Source of the DNA: Phaffia rhodozyma
Lineage: Eukaryota > Basidiomycota > Tremellomycetes > Cystofilobasidiales > Mrakiaceae
Direction: 5' to 3'
NCBI GenBank assembly: GCA_014706385.1
Contig: JACGZH010000009.1
Coordinates: forward strand, 372,001-436,000
Length of the DNA: 64,000 nucleotides
Shown: piece by piece, positions 23,070 through 34,852 of the stretch
Layout of the letters: the number at the start of each line of letters is the position of its first letter
Position numbering within the stretch: position 1 is the stretch's first letter
Program-made: the position numbers and the translations under genes
The notes under the pieces: generated by a model
The model's input: the letters and a program-made list of their open reading frames with translations, nothing else
What the model was told of the DNA's origin: nothing
The model's database searches: none

Positions 23070-25472
23070 TCAAGAATTCAATAAATCCTCCCACAATCTT
23101 GACCTCCCCTTCAACACGCCTCCCAACTCATCCAAGCCCTCTTTCACGACTTTCCTGGTCCACTGCCGTCTCTTCCTCTGAACTGTTCCCGTCGTTCTCT
23201 CGTTCTCCAACTTCATGACTTGACTCCACGACACAGGCACTTTGACTCGACTAAGAAGATCAGAAAGGAGAGTTGACCTGTCAGGGTCCGAAGGAGGGAC
23301 CCGGAAGGCCAGTCGAAAAGCAAAGAGGAGGAGAATCGGGTCGGATGGATATCGAACAAAGGAAGACCGAAGATCAGATACAAGATCCCTTGTTGTCGAA
23401 AGAGTCGTTCGGAAGACAGCATTAGGATTGGAAGACTCGGGAGAGATGGGCGAGGAAGGGGGAATATGAAACGATAGGATAAGAGGAGCTAATCGAGGTG
23501 GTGAGGACGGGGTTGTTGTCGTTGCCGGTTGTGGTGAGTGTGTTATTGATGGTGGTGATGATGATGGTGGTCGGACGGGTGGAAGACAAGGATAAGTCAA
23601 CCGGTTCACATCCGTTCCAGCCGTCCAGTCTTTCGATAACTTAACCAATCGTGCTCGGCCAAGAACCATGTTCTCTAACCGATGTCTCGACGCCCAAATT
23701 CCTCCTTCATCTTCGATAGTCTCCTTAAACATGTCGAACCAGCTTTCGAACTTGTTGGAGTCAAGATAGGGAAACCCGTCAACGACTTTCTTGATAGTCG
23801 ATCGCTCTTTCTCATCTCGTACATCATAAGCGGACCAGATCGAACTCAACGCAGCCAGCCTGTCCTCAAGCTTGTAGTTCCGTATAGATAAAAGATTCTC
23901 TTTTATTCCGAACGTCGATGTCGAGTTGGATTCCTGTTCACGCTCGATAAAGTTGTATTTGAATGGGTACCGGTCCTGTTTAAGGATTAAGCTGTATGCC
24001 GCGATTAGGAGCGCCCAAGAGAGTGGGTCCTCGACGAAGGACACCGTTACCTTCTCAATAGAAGATGGATCGTCTGATGAAAACGAGGTCGGCGGTGAGA
24101 CTGATGAGGAAGTAGCTGGAGAGACGTTCTCCGACCTAGGCCATAGATTGTATATTCGTTCAAGAATGGCCATCGACTTGACTGGTGGTGGAATCCCTTT
24201 TGGCTTTTGAATCTCTTCTAGAAGCTTTCGGAGGAGAACTTGAGCGACCTGACCAGATGGGACGCGACCAATCTCATATTGTCGGGTCGAACGAAGTACT
24301 TTTAAACTATCGATCAGTGGTAGCTTTCCTTTTTATTGTTAATATAAATGTTCGTTTGAGCGCATGGGATTTAGTATTATGAGTCAGTCAGTAAATACAA
24401 GTCTACAGAAAGAGAGAGAGAAGCTTATGTAAACCAACCTGCGATAACCCATCCTGTTCGCTCTGGTACTTTTTTCCCCACCTTCACCCATGCTTTTGCG
24501 AAATTTAAGAATCGGGCGAGTTCTTCTGGGTTTGATATCGACTGTAGTGCTACTAGGTAGACTTTTTCGTCGGCTGGTAGTTGCGCCAATTCATCGGCGC
24601 TCAGCCTCACGGATTCTGATATCAATATTGATGGCGGAACTTTGGAGGGTAAGGGATGTACTACTTCAAGCGCAGGTAATGATGGTGATGACGATGATGA
24701 TGATGATGTCGATGGCAGTGGCCGCAACGATGATAATGATGGTAGCGATGGTGATAATGAAGATGCGTTGGTCGTTGATTTTGATGGGGGTATGTATGAT
24801 GGTGCAGTCGATCTATTAGGTGGAGAGGAAGCAGAAGCAGGAAGAGAATTGGACATAGAAGGCGAGGATAAAGCCGGCCGTTTCTTGGATGGTTTCATCT
24901 GTTTAGGCGAAGGAGTCAGCCGTTCGGTTGAACCGATTGAATATGTCGGTATCGGTGGTTCTGAAGAATCAGAAAATCTCGGTGTATACAGGGTATGATC
25001 TTCGAATATGGGCATGTATTTGAGTCGTACATTGGATGAAGACCGAGGAGGTGATGTTGGGCGAGAGGCATGGGAACGAGTAGGATGAACTGGTAGATCC
25101 AAAGTATGCGAACGAGCCGAGGATAACTGAGAGGGTGGAGGTAAAGAAGGTGGTGTCAAGATCTTTGCAAGTCGACGAGTCGATACTGAATAGTAAAGGA
25201 AGGTGAAAAAAGAAAAAAGAAAAAGAGAAACCCAAACGTACAAATAAAATTATAGAAGAACAAGACAGAAGCGTAAAGTTTCAGCTGCATGGTAAACAGA
25301 ACACATACAGCATGGCACAACTGAGTACGTACAGCTCATAGGACTCGGATTGGGTGTTCCTTTCAGCGGAACAAACGCCAACCGACGAGAATTGTGGATC
25401 ATGACGAGGCGATAGAGACGAAATAGTTGGAGAAGGCAGCGACGAGAGTTGAAATTGTCGTAGTAAATTCAT
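23070..25472 (-). CDS. Uncharacterised protein, possible mitochondrial presequence
   Basis: Three exons, 25472-25322, 25185-24439 and 24328-23070, sum to 718 aa in frame. The start at 25472 gives MNLLRQFQLSSLPSPTISS, basic/Ser-rich with no acidic residues for the first 25 positions, fitting a mitochondrial targeting peptide. A Ser/Pro low-complexity linker (about 60-230) precedes a helical region (LPADEKVYLVALQSISNPEEL, FAKAWVKVGKKVPERTGWVIAGKLP, LSWALLIAAYSLILKQD, and WFDMFKETIEDEGGIW). The C-terminal third again has Pro/Ser inserts and ends LKGRSRLWEDLLNS. I do not recognise the family; the helical repeats could be PPR- or TPR-like scaffolds of a mitochondrial RNA or ribosome factor, which is only a suggestion. 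The first junction (AG/TA) is the least certain. Confidence 0.65.
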
Positions 25473-25956
25473 GGGCTCATTAAACCTCAAACTTCTCCTA
25501 ACGGGATGGCTTTTTCTCGTCTTTTGATGTCTCTTTCCAGAACCAGAGCCAGTTTACTCCTTTTCGGCTGACCTGGTGTGTTGTGGGTAATAACGAAGAG
25601 CGGCCAGATCGATAAATCGACTAGAAAGAGTGGAGAAAAGTGAGGATCGAATGAGCTTCAACCAGATTACCAGCGTAAGCACGAGCGGACGGAATACAAC
25701 GGAGGGGCGATCGTAACCAAAGTTTGTGATATCATGGATCGTAACCAAATCTTTGTAACCAATGTTAACCCTAGGCCCTGAAACATCTATGTTCCTGAAA
25801 CATCTCCTCCATCCTTTACTTCCATATCGCTGATCATCGTTGGCTTGTTCTTCAGTAGAAAGTGATGTTGCCCGGAAAGATACAACGTCGTTATATCAAC
25901 CGTACGCTGCATTTGATGTCGTTCTTCTGTGAGAGCTGCAGCTCCAGACTGACTTG
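25473..25956. other. Divergent spacer with unresolved 5' exon of paralogue A
   Basis: Lies between two divergent genes. The first coding exon of the plus-strand paralogue A may start inside it. A directly repeated word GATCGTAACCAAA/T occurs at about 25710 and 25739. No other feature supported. Confidence 0.4.
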
Positions 25957-28900
25957 ATGGTGTTGCTCCTGGAGCTTTCGTCTTGTTTAGTGTTCTTAGG
26001 ATCATCATTCCAACGCTCGTCCTCATCGTCATCTTTAGTGACTTTGAAAGGCAAGCCTTGCTACAGTCCTCCACCATCGGCATCATTCTTTAGATCACGT
26101 TCATCAACCGCTGCCTCTCGACTCAAAGAAAATGGTGTATCAGTTCGGACAGAGACAAAAGAGATACCAAGAGATGGACATCAGGTCATCACCTCTGTTC
26201 GTGCCTCTCTCTTCGTTTAACGTATCATCGAGCTAAGACTCTAGGCCCTTTCAGTGACTTAGAGACATCTGACTTCTTTCAATGGGATCACTACCTAGAT
26301 TTTTCCATTGCCTCCCGATATGAATTCTTACTCCTTAAGGAACTTCTTTTGGTCTAATAGTATAAACGTGCTCGATGCTCGGAAGTCGACAGGCGAGGTG
26401 TCCGGGCTCATTCAGACATCACAAGAGGACCAACAGAAATTGTTGAGTTCAATCCATGATATTCAGGCACATTGGGGAGTGAGTTCTGTCTCGACATATA
26501 CTATATTCTCTTATCCTGAATAGCAGATTGCCAATACCGTCGAGTCTACCGTGATTACACGCGTGTCGTTTCAACAGAATCTTACCGCTGTGCCTGCGAG
26601 TCCGGCGATGACAGCTATCGTTCCGTCCCCGAAACAGGAGCGCAAGTTCTTAGAGGCTCTCTCGACCTCAAAAAGAGGGCAAAATCCCCGTGTCGTGTCT
26701 TCTTCCGCGCAAGTTGGTCTGGCAAATAAGTATGAAAGCCGCGATATATCCCGCTCTGATAGCCGGATACTGTTCCTAAGCAGTATACCTGAATTAGTCA
26801 CTATGCAGGTTAGAGTCTAGTTTGTCCTGTCTATTCATCTCAGTATTATCCTTTGTACTAACAGACAATACTTTCGAATTGTCACACATCTTTCACAGAT
26901 CAGCTTTTCGAAAAAGTTTCCTCGCAAACACATTGCAAACGATCTACGCGAGTTACTCCTTCGCGAAGGTTGGGCAGTACCCAGCATAGCCATGTTAAAC
27001 CAACAAATTCTGGTAGATATTGGGGGTATATCCGTATATGAACTGAAGAAGATGGTCATGAGAGTTCAACCTGAACTTCAGAGTGTTCGTCCATCAAGTT
27101 TTGCAGCGCCATAAATTGCTGACCGATTTGGAACAACTTATTCTGACTCTCCATTAATCGTATCTTCGTACGTACGATGGCCTTTTCTCATTTTATTTTA
27201 TCTAATTTTAATGAAAGGATATGCTCGACATAGCTCCATTGTACTGGATGTCCAGCTCCTCCGATAAAAATGCCAACCGAAATTGCTTATCTGGTCGTAC
27301 TCTGCTTGTATGTGTTTCTATCACTGAATAAGAGAATTTTGTTGTCGCAAGTGCACCGATTCTAACGAACATTCATTTCTAATCATTATCAATCTGACCC
27401 AGATATCTTCGCTATCTCCAGCAATGTCTTGTCAAGATATCATGCTGTACATTCGCACACTGATACCCGATATACATCCAAATTCTATAAACCGGATCAG
27501 GAAGAAGATAGGAGAATGCACGGCAGTCATTCCGGTTCAGGACCGCGAAACTCTACAATCTATCTTAGGTTTACATGGACGCTGTTTTGGCGGAGTGAAT
27601 ACTTGCCTTTCACTTTGATAATCAAAGTGAACATGCAATTGATACCACTCTCCTTTGTCTTTCTTGATACTGTGCTCTACAGCGTCCCGTGAATATTCGA
27701 GTTATCCCAGCTAAGACTGACTCATCAGATATAATCGGGCTAGAACATGAGAAATGGAATACTTTTCGTGTGCGTATTTTGTCTTTTATCTCAGACACGC
27801 CATGCTCTATCTTTAAAACTCATCTCTAGCACTCATCATATCCAATTTTTTCCATGCCAATCGTATATGCTTACGTCTTCATCTACTTTTCCGTTCTTTT
27901 CTTGGAAACATGTTTCTCTTCGGTCTCTTTTTGAAATCTTCTCAGGTACACAATCTTCCCAGTAATATCCAAAAGGATCAGATTGATAGTTGTTTGGACA
28001 GTCTAGGCGGTATGCCTCCAATGAAGCTACTGCGATGGGAGTCGAACCGGACTGCCATATTTTCACTATCAAATCCATCCGAGGAATCAAGGGAGAGCAT
28101 AAAGAGAGTTCATGGCAATAGTATTCATGGAGTATGTCTTCTGCCATCTCTCCGTTGACGAGCGAATTCTACAGAGAAAGACTTATTACTGATGGGTTTG
28201 TATTGATTCGAATAGAAAACCATAACGATAGAAATACTTCCTCAGGTCCGTGTTTCGGTTGTCGTTGTTGTTGAGAGTGCTGTCCGACTAAGCAGTTTGT
28301 TGATTAATCTTTTGATGTTCCCTCGATTTGATTTTACTAGGATTTAAGAAGCTCAACTAAAGGTGCGCTAGCTGTAGAAGATGTATCGATACAACAATCA
28401 CCGGTACGCAGTTCTTCCTTGGTATCGCTTGATTATAGTGATCCATTACAACGATTTCAACAGAAGACAATAGAGGAAACCTAAAGAAGAGTCGGCACTA
28501 ACTCTTTATATGTATGTCTTGATCTTGGTAATCCAGACACACGATGGCGACTACAGAGAGAACGTTCCGAAGGACACCGGACGATTGGTCGACGAACTTT
28601 CGTACCTCAAGAGTCTTTTCGCGTCTTATGCGCCTCAATATCTTCAGCTTTATGTCATGAGCCAAGCTAAATTCCAGGTAAGAAGAGCTCTTCGTGCATC
28701 ATGCTTCACACATGTTTTGCTGTCATGTAGCTTGCTTACCGTGACTACTGTTGTCATTTGTTAAAGCGTTCTTTCTTGAAAGGTATTTCTCAAGGCACGA
28801 TAACCAATACCAAACAGATGTACAAGTCTGACGAGCAAGACCACCAAACAACGAAGAGACTGTTGGTAAGTGTGGGATCCATTCCATTCATACCTTGATT

Positions 28901-30556
28901 TGATTGAACCTTGTCAAATACTAAGCATTGTTCCGTGACATAGATCGAATCGGATCTCTTATCAGTTAGAGAGATCTTGTACCACCCCAATTGTGGCTTG
29001 TTTACACCCACTTCCTTCGACTTTGATCGTCGATACAGCCCTCCATACCTCACAGAGTGTGCCAAGATGTTTTACAAGGAAGTGAGGGGCTATCCGGATG
29101 GCTCGCTGATGCAAGGTAAGTCTTGAACCGATCGATGCGAATACTTTTAGTGCTTGATTGGCATACGCATGCTGATTTTATGACATTTTTATCTTTGGCT
29201 GATATCTGGCTTTCTTCTTCTTGTCTTCCGCGTCTTCGTTCAAATCACTGCCCAGGACTGAGAAGTAAATCAGAACTGAGCGCAAGGTCCATGGACGTTT
29301 CCGAATGGACTGTAAAGGTAGCGAGTTATCATACATTGATCATGCTCACTCTTCCCCCTCCAGGCTGATCCCTCTACTTGGCATTTGTGTGTAGTTTGGA
29401 AGAATAGTACAGGATCTCGTTCAAAGTGGGGTTTCTGATAGCTACTCGGTGCCTGTTGTTAAGGATCTTGAGAAGCAGATTGCAAATTATTCAACGTCGA
29501 TCCGCACTCATATCGATGATGCCAGGGATCTCTTAATGGTAGGCATGATCTCGACATCACTTGTTTTTCTTCGGTCTCTCAATCGGTGCCCCCTGCAATT
29601 AAGACCAATACTGCCATGTCCTGTGATTTATTTTTCTCAATGTGTTTTTTTTCTCCCTTTCGTACAGGTGGTTTCGTACATCAAGTATTGTCGCGCTGTA
29701 TATTATCAATCTCATCAAGTGGATGGTCAGAAACCGATGAACGTCTTCAACGATCTCGTCCAAGGGTTTGACCGACGATTCGAGGCGCACAAAAAAAACC
29801 TAAAAGGTTTACAAAAGCTAAGGAACAACATAGACAGAGGCCTCATCAGGCATGGCTTGCAGCCTTGCGTAGATTTTTTACACATGCTGGTCTCCACCCG
29901 AGCTGTTAGTCCCTTCTCAGTTTCCCTCACGGCTGGTGCTGGTCGGTGTAAACCGACATCGGTAGAACTAACCCTACGATTTTCCTCCGATTTCATGCGC
30001 TATGTTTCGAACAAACGTCACTCTTTCCCAGCGCGCAGAGTATGTGGAAGGGCTTCTGGAGATCGTTCGTCACCCTACGCACGGTTTTAACGGTGCCTTC
30101 CCCTTCGATGGTGAGGTTATCCCTAATCCTCCTTACGCAACGACATTGGCTCGCACATTCGGTTCGCTCATCAAGGCAAACTGGCAGCAGAGGAGTAAGA
30201 CGCATAAAGTCACCGCTAGCAAGATGAGGCTTCAATCCGTGTTACGGACTACGGACATTCAGAAACTGGCGCCCATATATGTTCCTTCTCTCCTATCAAG
30301 CTTTGTCCGTGAGTCTGTTGCCTCCTTTCAATCTATGTCTTTCTTCCTCTTTGTCCTTTTTCTCTCGTGAGCTGCGAACGTAGAACGGAAAAGATAACGC
30401 AGTTGATCGTGAATGATTACATAAGGCTCGGAACAGATCAAAGCGGGCCGGTTGATGGAAAACCCTCCAAAGAGAATGACAGTCCAAGTGAACGAGAGCG
30501 TTGTCAAACCCACACGAGCTGTAGCCAAGCTCAGAAAGAATAAAGGAAAGACTTAG
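25957..30556 (+). CDS. Intron-rich RRM-like protein, paralogue A (function unknown)
   Basis: About 15 exons; the 5' end is unresolved and 25957 is only the first ATG of the first supported frame. Supported exons include 26299-26478 (LRNFFWSNSINVLDARKSTG), 26899-27084, 27403-27594, 27683-27769, 27946-28131 and the C-terminal ones to TAG at 30556. Exons 27403-27769 read like an RRM (ISSLSPAM ... AVIPVQDRETLQSILGLHG ... GGRPVNIRVI), and 27946-28131 plus the next exon like a second one (VHNLPSNIQKDQIDSCL ... AIFSLSNPSEESRESI ... HGKTITIEIL). Later exons have two copies of a module centred on REILYHPNCG (about 28960) and LEIVRHPTHG (about 30060), each followed by a Phe-rich stretch and PPY. It ends in a basic tail, VAKLRKNKGKT. 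It is paralogous to the gene at 47-51.7 kb. RNA binding is inferred from fold-like patterns; no known family is recognised. Confidence 0.75.
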
Positions 30557-31292
30557 GTTTGGCCTTAAATGAATAGCGGCTGTGTGTATTCTTCACCCTT
30601 TGTTTCTATCAGGCCATCAGACTTGTAATAAGCTGTTTTATATAATACGCCATGTATGTTGAAGAAGGTGTACAAATCCTGTGGAGATCGATTGATGTCA
30701 AGACGGCGCAACCTACGATATACGTTCTAATATCAAGAGCAACGGGTGTAAATGTCTTGGTCTACAACTTTTTTCCCCTTCCGACAAGAACATAAAGAAA
30801 GAACAAAGAGCCCGCCAAGCGCCCCAGGGATCGCCCAAGATTTTTGATCCATCAATCTTTTGCTCGAGAGATGCAATCGGCAAGGAGAGAAGGAACATAA
30901 AGCTCGACTGATTGGCTGATTTGGCACCTGAGAAAACGTGCGTATTATGTAATCACTATCTCGTCGTTCGAATTCTTCCCTTAAACCCATGAGGACTCAC
31001 ACAAATGACCCGATTGGTCGAGTTGGATAGCAAGTACGTACGTCACTTTTTTCTGGTTCTACTTTACTATGATTGGTGTGTTCTCTTTTCTCTTCTCATT
31101 ACTTTGCACATAGAGGGGTTTCTTTCCTCATAATGAAAATAAACCCATGTATGTTGAGGATGTAGAAAAACAAACAGAAGAATCGAAACACGAAAGGAGA
31201 ACTAGATAGCTAGAGAGGAGTGTGTGGGTATTGTTATATATGTGTGGGAAGGGAGTCGAGTGCAAACGAATGAGGGGTTCACCAAAGGTGTT
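30557..31292. other. Convergent intergenic region
   Basis: Between the 3' ends of paralogue A (+) and cytochrome c (-). A/T-rich in places (TTTTATATAATACG near 30638). No gene or structured RNA recognised. Confidence 0.5.
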
Positions 31293-32128
31293 TTAAGCGG
31301 TGGACTCCTTGAGGTAGGTGACTAGAAACAAGATCAAGAGTAAATGAGCGATCGTCAGCCAAGTGCATGTAACGATTGATAATGTGAAGGCAACTAACCA
31401 AGATCGTTTCTGTCCTTCTCCTTCTTGAGACCGGCGTAAGCCATCTTGGTTCCAGGAATGTACTATAAAAGCGAAAATAAGGCGAGAAGTCAGAACAATG
31501 ATTGGGAGGGAACGACATTGACAGACGGATGATCTAGTCGGATCGGATCGACAAGAGTTCGTCTGATCGGACAATATCTGTCATTCTCTACGATGAGAAG
31601 GAAGACAAGACTAACCTTCTTGGGGTTCTCGAGGTACTGATAAGAAAAAAAGGTAGGAAATGAATCGGATTCAGCCAATCAGCTTCCATATGGAGAAAAG
31701 AAAGAGCTGATAAGCAAGAAACATACATCGAAAAGAGTGTTCTCCTCCCAGGTGACACCCTTAGCCAAGTTAGCCTTGGAGCTGGTTTTCATAAACGTGA
31801 TCGGTTAGTTCTATAGATTCCTGTACGGAGGGAGGAATGGTATACAGGTGTTAAGGGAAAAAAGGGACTCACTAGGCGAATCCCTCAACCTGACCGGACT
31901 GTCGTCCGAACAAACCGTGAAGGTTAGGTCCGACCTTGTTGGCTCCTCCAGCCTCACTGTAATTTGAGAAGGAACAGATCGATCGATTAGTCGATACAAC
32001 AGCGAGAAAGAGAAAAAAGGTGATGCGAAGGGAAGAGAGAAGGGAAGAACGAACACAGTGTGGCACTGAGCGCAAGCCTTCTTGAAGGTAGCGGCTCCCT
32101 TCTTAGTATCTCCAGAGGCGAAAGGCAT
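31293..32128 (-). CDS. CYC1: Cytochrome c, principal form
   Basis: Six exons starting 32128-32055 and ending at TAA 31293, including a 21-nt exon coding YLENPKK, give 108 aa. It shuttles electrons from complex III to complex IV in the mitochondrial intermembrane space. Seen: haem attachment CAQCH at 19-23, axial Met85 in GTKMAYAG, conserved [10 protein letters not shown], the invariant Trp in KGVTW, NPKKYIPG with both lysines, and end [10 protein letters not shown]. No presequence, normal for cytochrome c. All junctions keep frame. Divergent from a second cytochrome c gene 1.17 kb away, with about 60% identity over 108 aligned positions by my count. Confidence 0.97.
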
Positions 32129-33296
32129 TGTTGATAGATTGATTAAAGAGTAGAAAGAGTAACGAGAAAAGAAAGAGAATGAAAGTGAGAGAAAGAAAAG
32201 TCGTTGGTGGTGGTCGAAGGGAAAAAAAAACCGGAGAGCTTCTTATTGCAAGCTTCTTATTCGCCACGCAGTCGTCGAAACGATTCCCGCCTTCCGCGAT
32301 TTTACGTAATCAAGGTTACGGTCGCCTAAAACATCCACCCTGATTCGCCCGTTTCGGCGGTTGCTGTTGCATAACATTCCACCGTGGGGTCTTCTCCGTC
32401 GGTCTCTGATGGTCAGAGTGCGGCTCATCGAGTGCCTCATCAGCGGCAGCGTTGGATTGGGGTTTTAATCGAATGTTTCTGGCTTTGCCAATCTCTCCCT
32501 GTTGTGTAGTAATCTGTATCATCGTGGTTTGTTCCTTCGTGGTAGTTACATGTATATATAATTACTTTCCGATTGGTTCAACCAGATCCGTCCGTTCTCT
32601 CCGTCCAGTTCCGGACAAAGACGGAGGGAGCTCATCATAGCAAACGACAAAGATCACCAGAGAGCTGGCGTTTGGATTGATCTACTAGTGTTTGTATGCG
32701 CTCTCTCCAGTCAATACGCTGAGATCGATTGAACAGATACATGTATCCGGGTGTGTTCATCCTTGGTGGTCTTATAACGCCGCGTAAAGTATCCATCAGA
32801 GGCAGTGGGAAAGGGCTAGAGTAAATAGGTTGAAATGCATGCTGTACTTTGCAGGGGATACAAGAAAGCTTCAGAAATAATACGTTGCGCACGAAATCGA
32901 CATGATTGTCTATAACAAAAGCATGTATAATCCCAAAGCCCTTCACTTGATTAGAGATCGTTGCGTATTGCCGACGGAAGGATGTGAGATTCAATCAGAT
33001 AGGTCTATGTGACTCCTAGATTCTCAAGACTTCTTTTGCGGTCTTTTCCGACGGTCCCAGGCCAAGTCCCCTCAGTCTTGAGGGACTTAACTGAGCCGTT
33101 GATCCCATTTCGATTTCTCTCTCTCTACTTGATCCCCTCCTTCTTTCTCTTTCTTTGTTTGTTAGTTCTGATCGATATTGATACTCACCTACTCATCGTG
33201 CTAACCACATACAAACTCTCTCCATATCGGGTACCTCATACTTCATCCTTGTAAGCAGTTAAAGGCATTCGTGTTTCAAGACTTTAGCTATCATCA
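32129..33296. promoter_or_regulatory. Shared upstream region of two cytochrome c genes
   Basis: 1168 bp between the start codons. CCAAT pentamers occur at 32456-32460 and 32572-32576 (as ATTGG) and 32488-32492 (as CCAAT); the CCAAT-binding HAP complex controls cytochrome c in several fungi, so they are plausible sites (inference). The 11-mer AGCTTCTTATT is repeated at 32237 and 32251. The 33100-33290 part is C/T-rich ahead of the right-hand start. A 119-codon minus ORF (32635-32994) shows no recognisable motif. Confidence 0.5.
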
Positions 33297-34312
33297 TGTC
33301 TTTTGTCGAAGGAGATATCTCAAAGGTTCGTCCGATTCATCTGTGTTGAATACATGGAGATGCGTGGAGATGATATGTTGACAACTAACGAGTCCTACAG
33401 GGAGCTCGGATGTTCAAAGTCAGTAACATTTTCAGCTTACTGGTGGTACAACACATAGCTGCATGTGCTTATCGCCCGCTTCTTTATCTTCTCGATACCT
33501 GGATGAACCATCAATAGACCAGATGCGCCCAGTGTCATACTGTCGATCAGGACGGTCCACATAAAGTTGGGCCGAACCTATTCGGGCTTTTGTACGCTCT
33601 TCCCTTTCAGTAGCGCCTGTACTTGACTCGAATGGGGTTGGCATCATCGAGTCTGTTCTAACAAGAGTTTCTTTCGAACGTCACCGTTCGTCGGCTTGGG
33701 TTGAGAAGTGGACGAAAGACGGGGCAGTCTCCGGATTATAATTATACAGCTGCCAATGTCAACAAGGGAATCGTATGGTTCGTTCTCTCTCTGTCAAAAA
33801 CTTGTTGGCAGCTATCTCTGCTTGGTATAACATTTCGTCGGTGTTTCGCTCAAGACGTACGGAGGATCTTATACGTTTTGCACTTGTTTGGTTGATAGGG
33901 ATGAACATACGTTATTCGAGTACCTTCTCAATCCTAAAGGCAAGTTAGCAACGTTCTTGTTTGCCGTCATCGTCGTCGTCGTGTATCGTTGCTGATCAAG
34001 CGAAACGAAAATGAACCCTCCAAAACAAATCCCATACAATTCCTTGGACGATTCGCCCTATCTTTCAATCACACTCTTACCCACTCATGTACTCCTCAGG
34101 TTACATCCCAGGAACAAAGATGGCATTTGCAGGACTCAAAAAGGATACAGATCGATGTGATTTGATCACTTGGATGAGGGAGAATGTGAGATTGTCTCTT
34201 CTACTTGTACTATCCATTTAGTCTTTTCTACCGTTAGCTGATTTTACTACATTTATTTCGAATTTCGATTCACCTCATCCCAATACACCTCAAACACTTC
34301 TAGACAAAATAA
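33297..34312 (+). CDS. Second cytochrome c (iso-cytochrome c)
   Basis: Start ATG in TCATCATGTC; about seven exons, with the last only ACAAAATAA (34304-34312). The spliced protein is 108 aa, the same length as the divergent neighbour. Seen: CAQCH at 19-23, [40 protein letters not shown], axial Met85 in [22 protein letters not shown] replaces the usual NPKKYIPG, and the tail is WMRENTK. The fifth intron starts GCAAGT after CCTAAAG, a GC-AG intron. All key haem residues are intact, so it should be functional; a regulated or condition-specific isoform, as with CYC7 of yeast, is a reasonable inference. Lower sequence conservation than its partner suggests it is the specialised copy. Confidence 0.93.
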
Positions 34313-34852
34313 AATCTAATGCTGAAGATTAAATTGAGAAAAGAATATAAAACCGAAGGAAAGAAAAGAGGCATTTAATGATCGAGCTCAAAAGGATCAC
34401 GCATAAACTAAGAACTCGATATCATAGAGAAGCAGAGGATCTGATAAAGAAGACTTTGTAGCATACCTGGAGGATGATCAAGAAATAGAAGAGAAGCAGG
34501 GATATATATACTACGGAAGAATGAACCCTCGAGGGCGCAGTAAAAGAGTCCATGAGAAGACCAGAAAAGAAGATAATGGCAAGGAACAAATCCTAGGAGA
34601 GAGTAGAGCCAGAAAAGATGGAATGAGAGAAAGAAACCCGAAACAAGGAAAAGTGAAAGAGAGGAGAAGACTAATGTTTATATGAGGCAGAGATGAATAC
34701 GCGGACCGCGCAAACAGGAATAGGTACAACAGAAATAAAGCTAAAGATTGAGAAGAAGAGCACGCGAAAGACTTGATACGCATGGTAGGATATGAGCAAG
34801 GAAAATAAAGTTTCCGTCTTGATTGTAAATTGATCCGGACGGTTGAATAATC
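34313..34852. other. Convergent intergenic region
   Basis: 540 bp between the stops of iso-cytochrome c (+) and the membrane protein (-). A/G-rich on the plus strand. No gene or RNA recognised. Confidence 0.5.

Noticed and set aside
24640..24819. Met/Asp-rich plus-strand ORFs with GAT repeats
   Set aside because: They are antisense reading of the Ser-rich coding exon of the 23-25.5 kb gene.
32635..32994. 119-codon minus-strand ORF between the cytochrome c genes
   Set aside because: No recognisable motif, no splice partners, and it lies in the shared promoter region; kept only as a remark.
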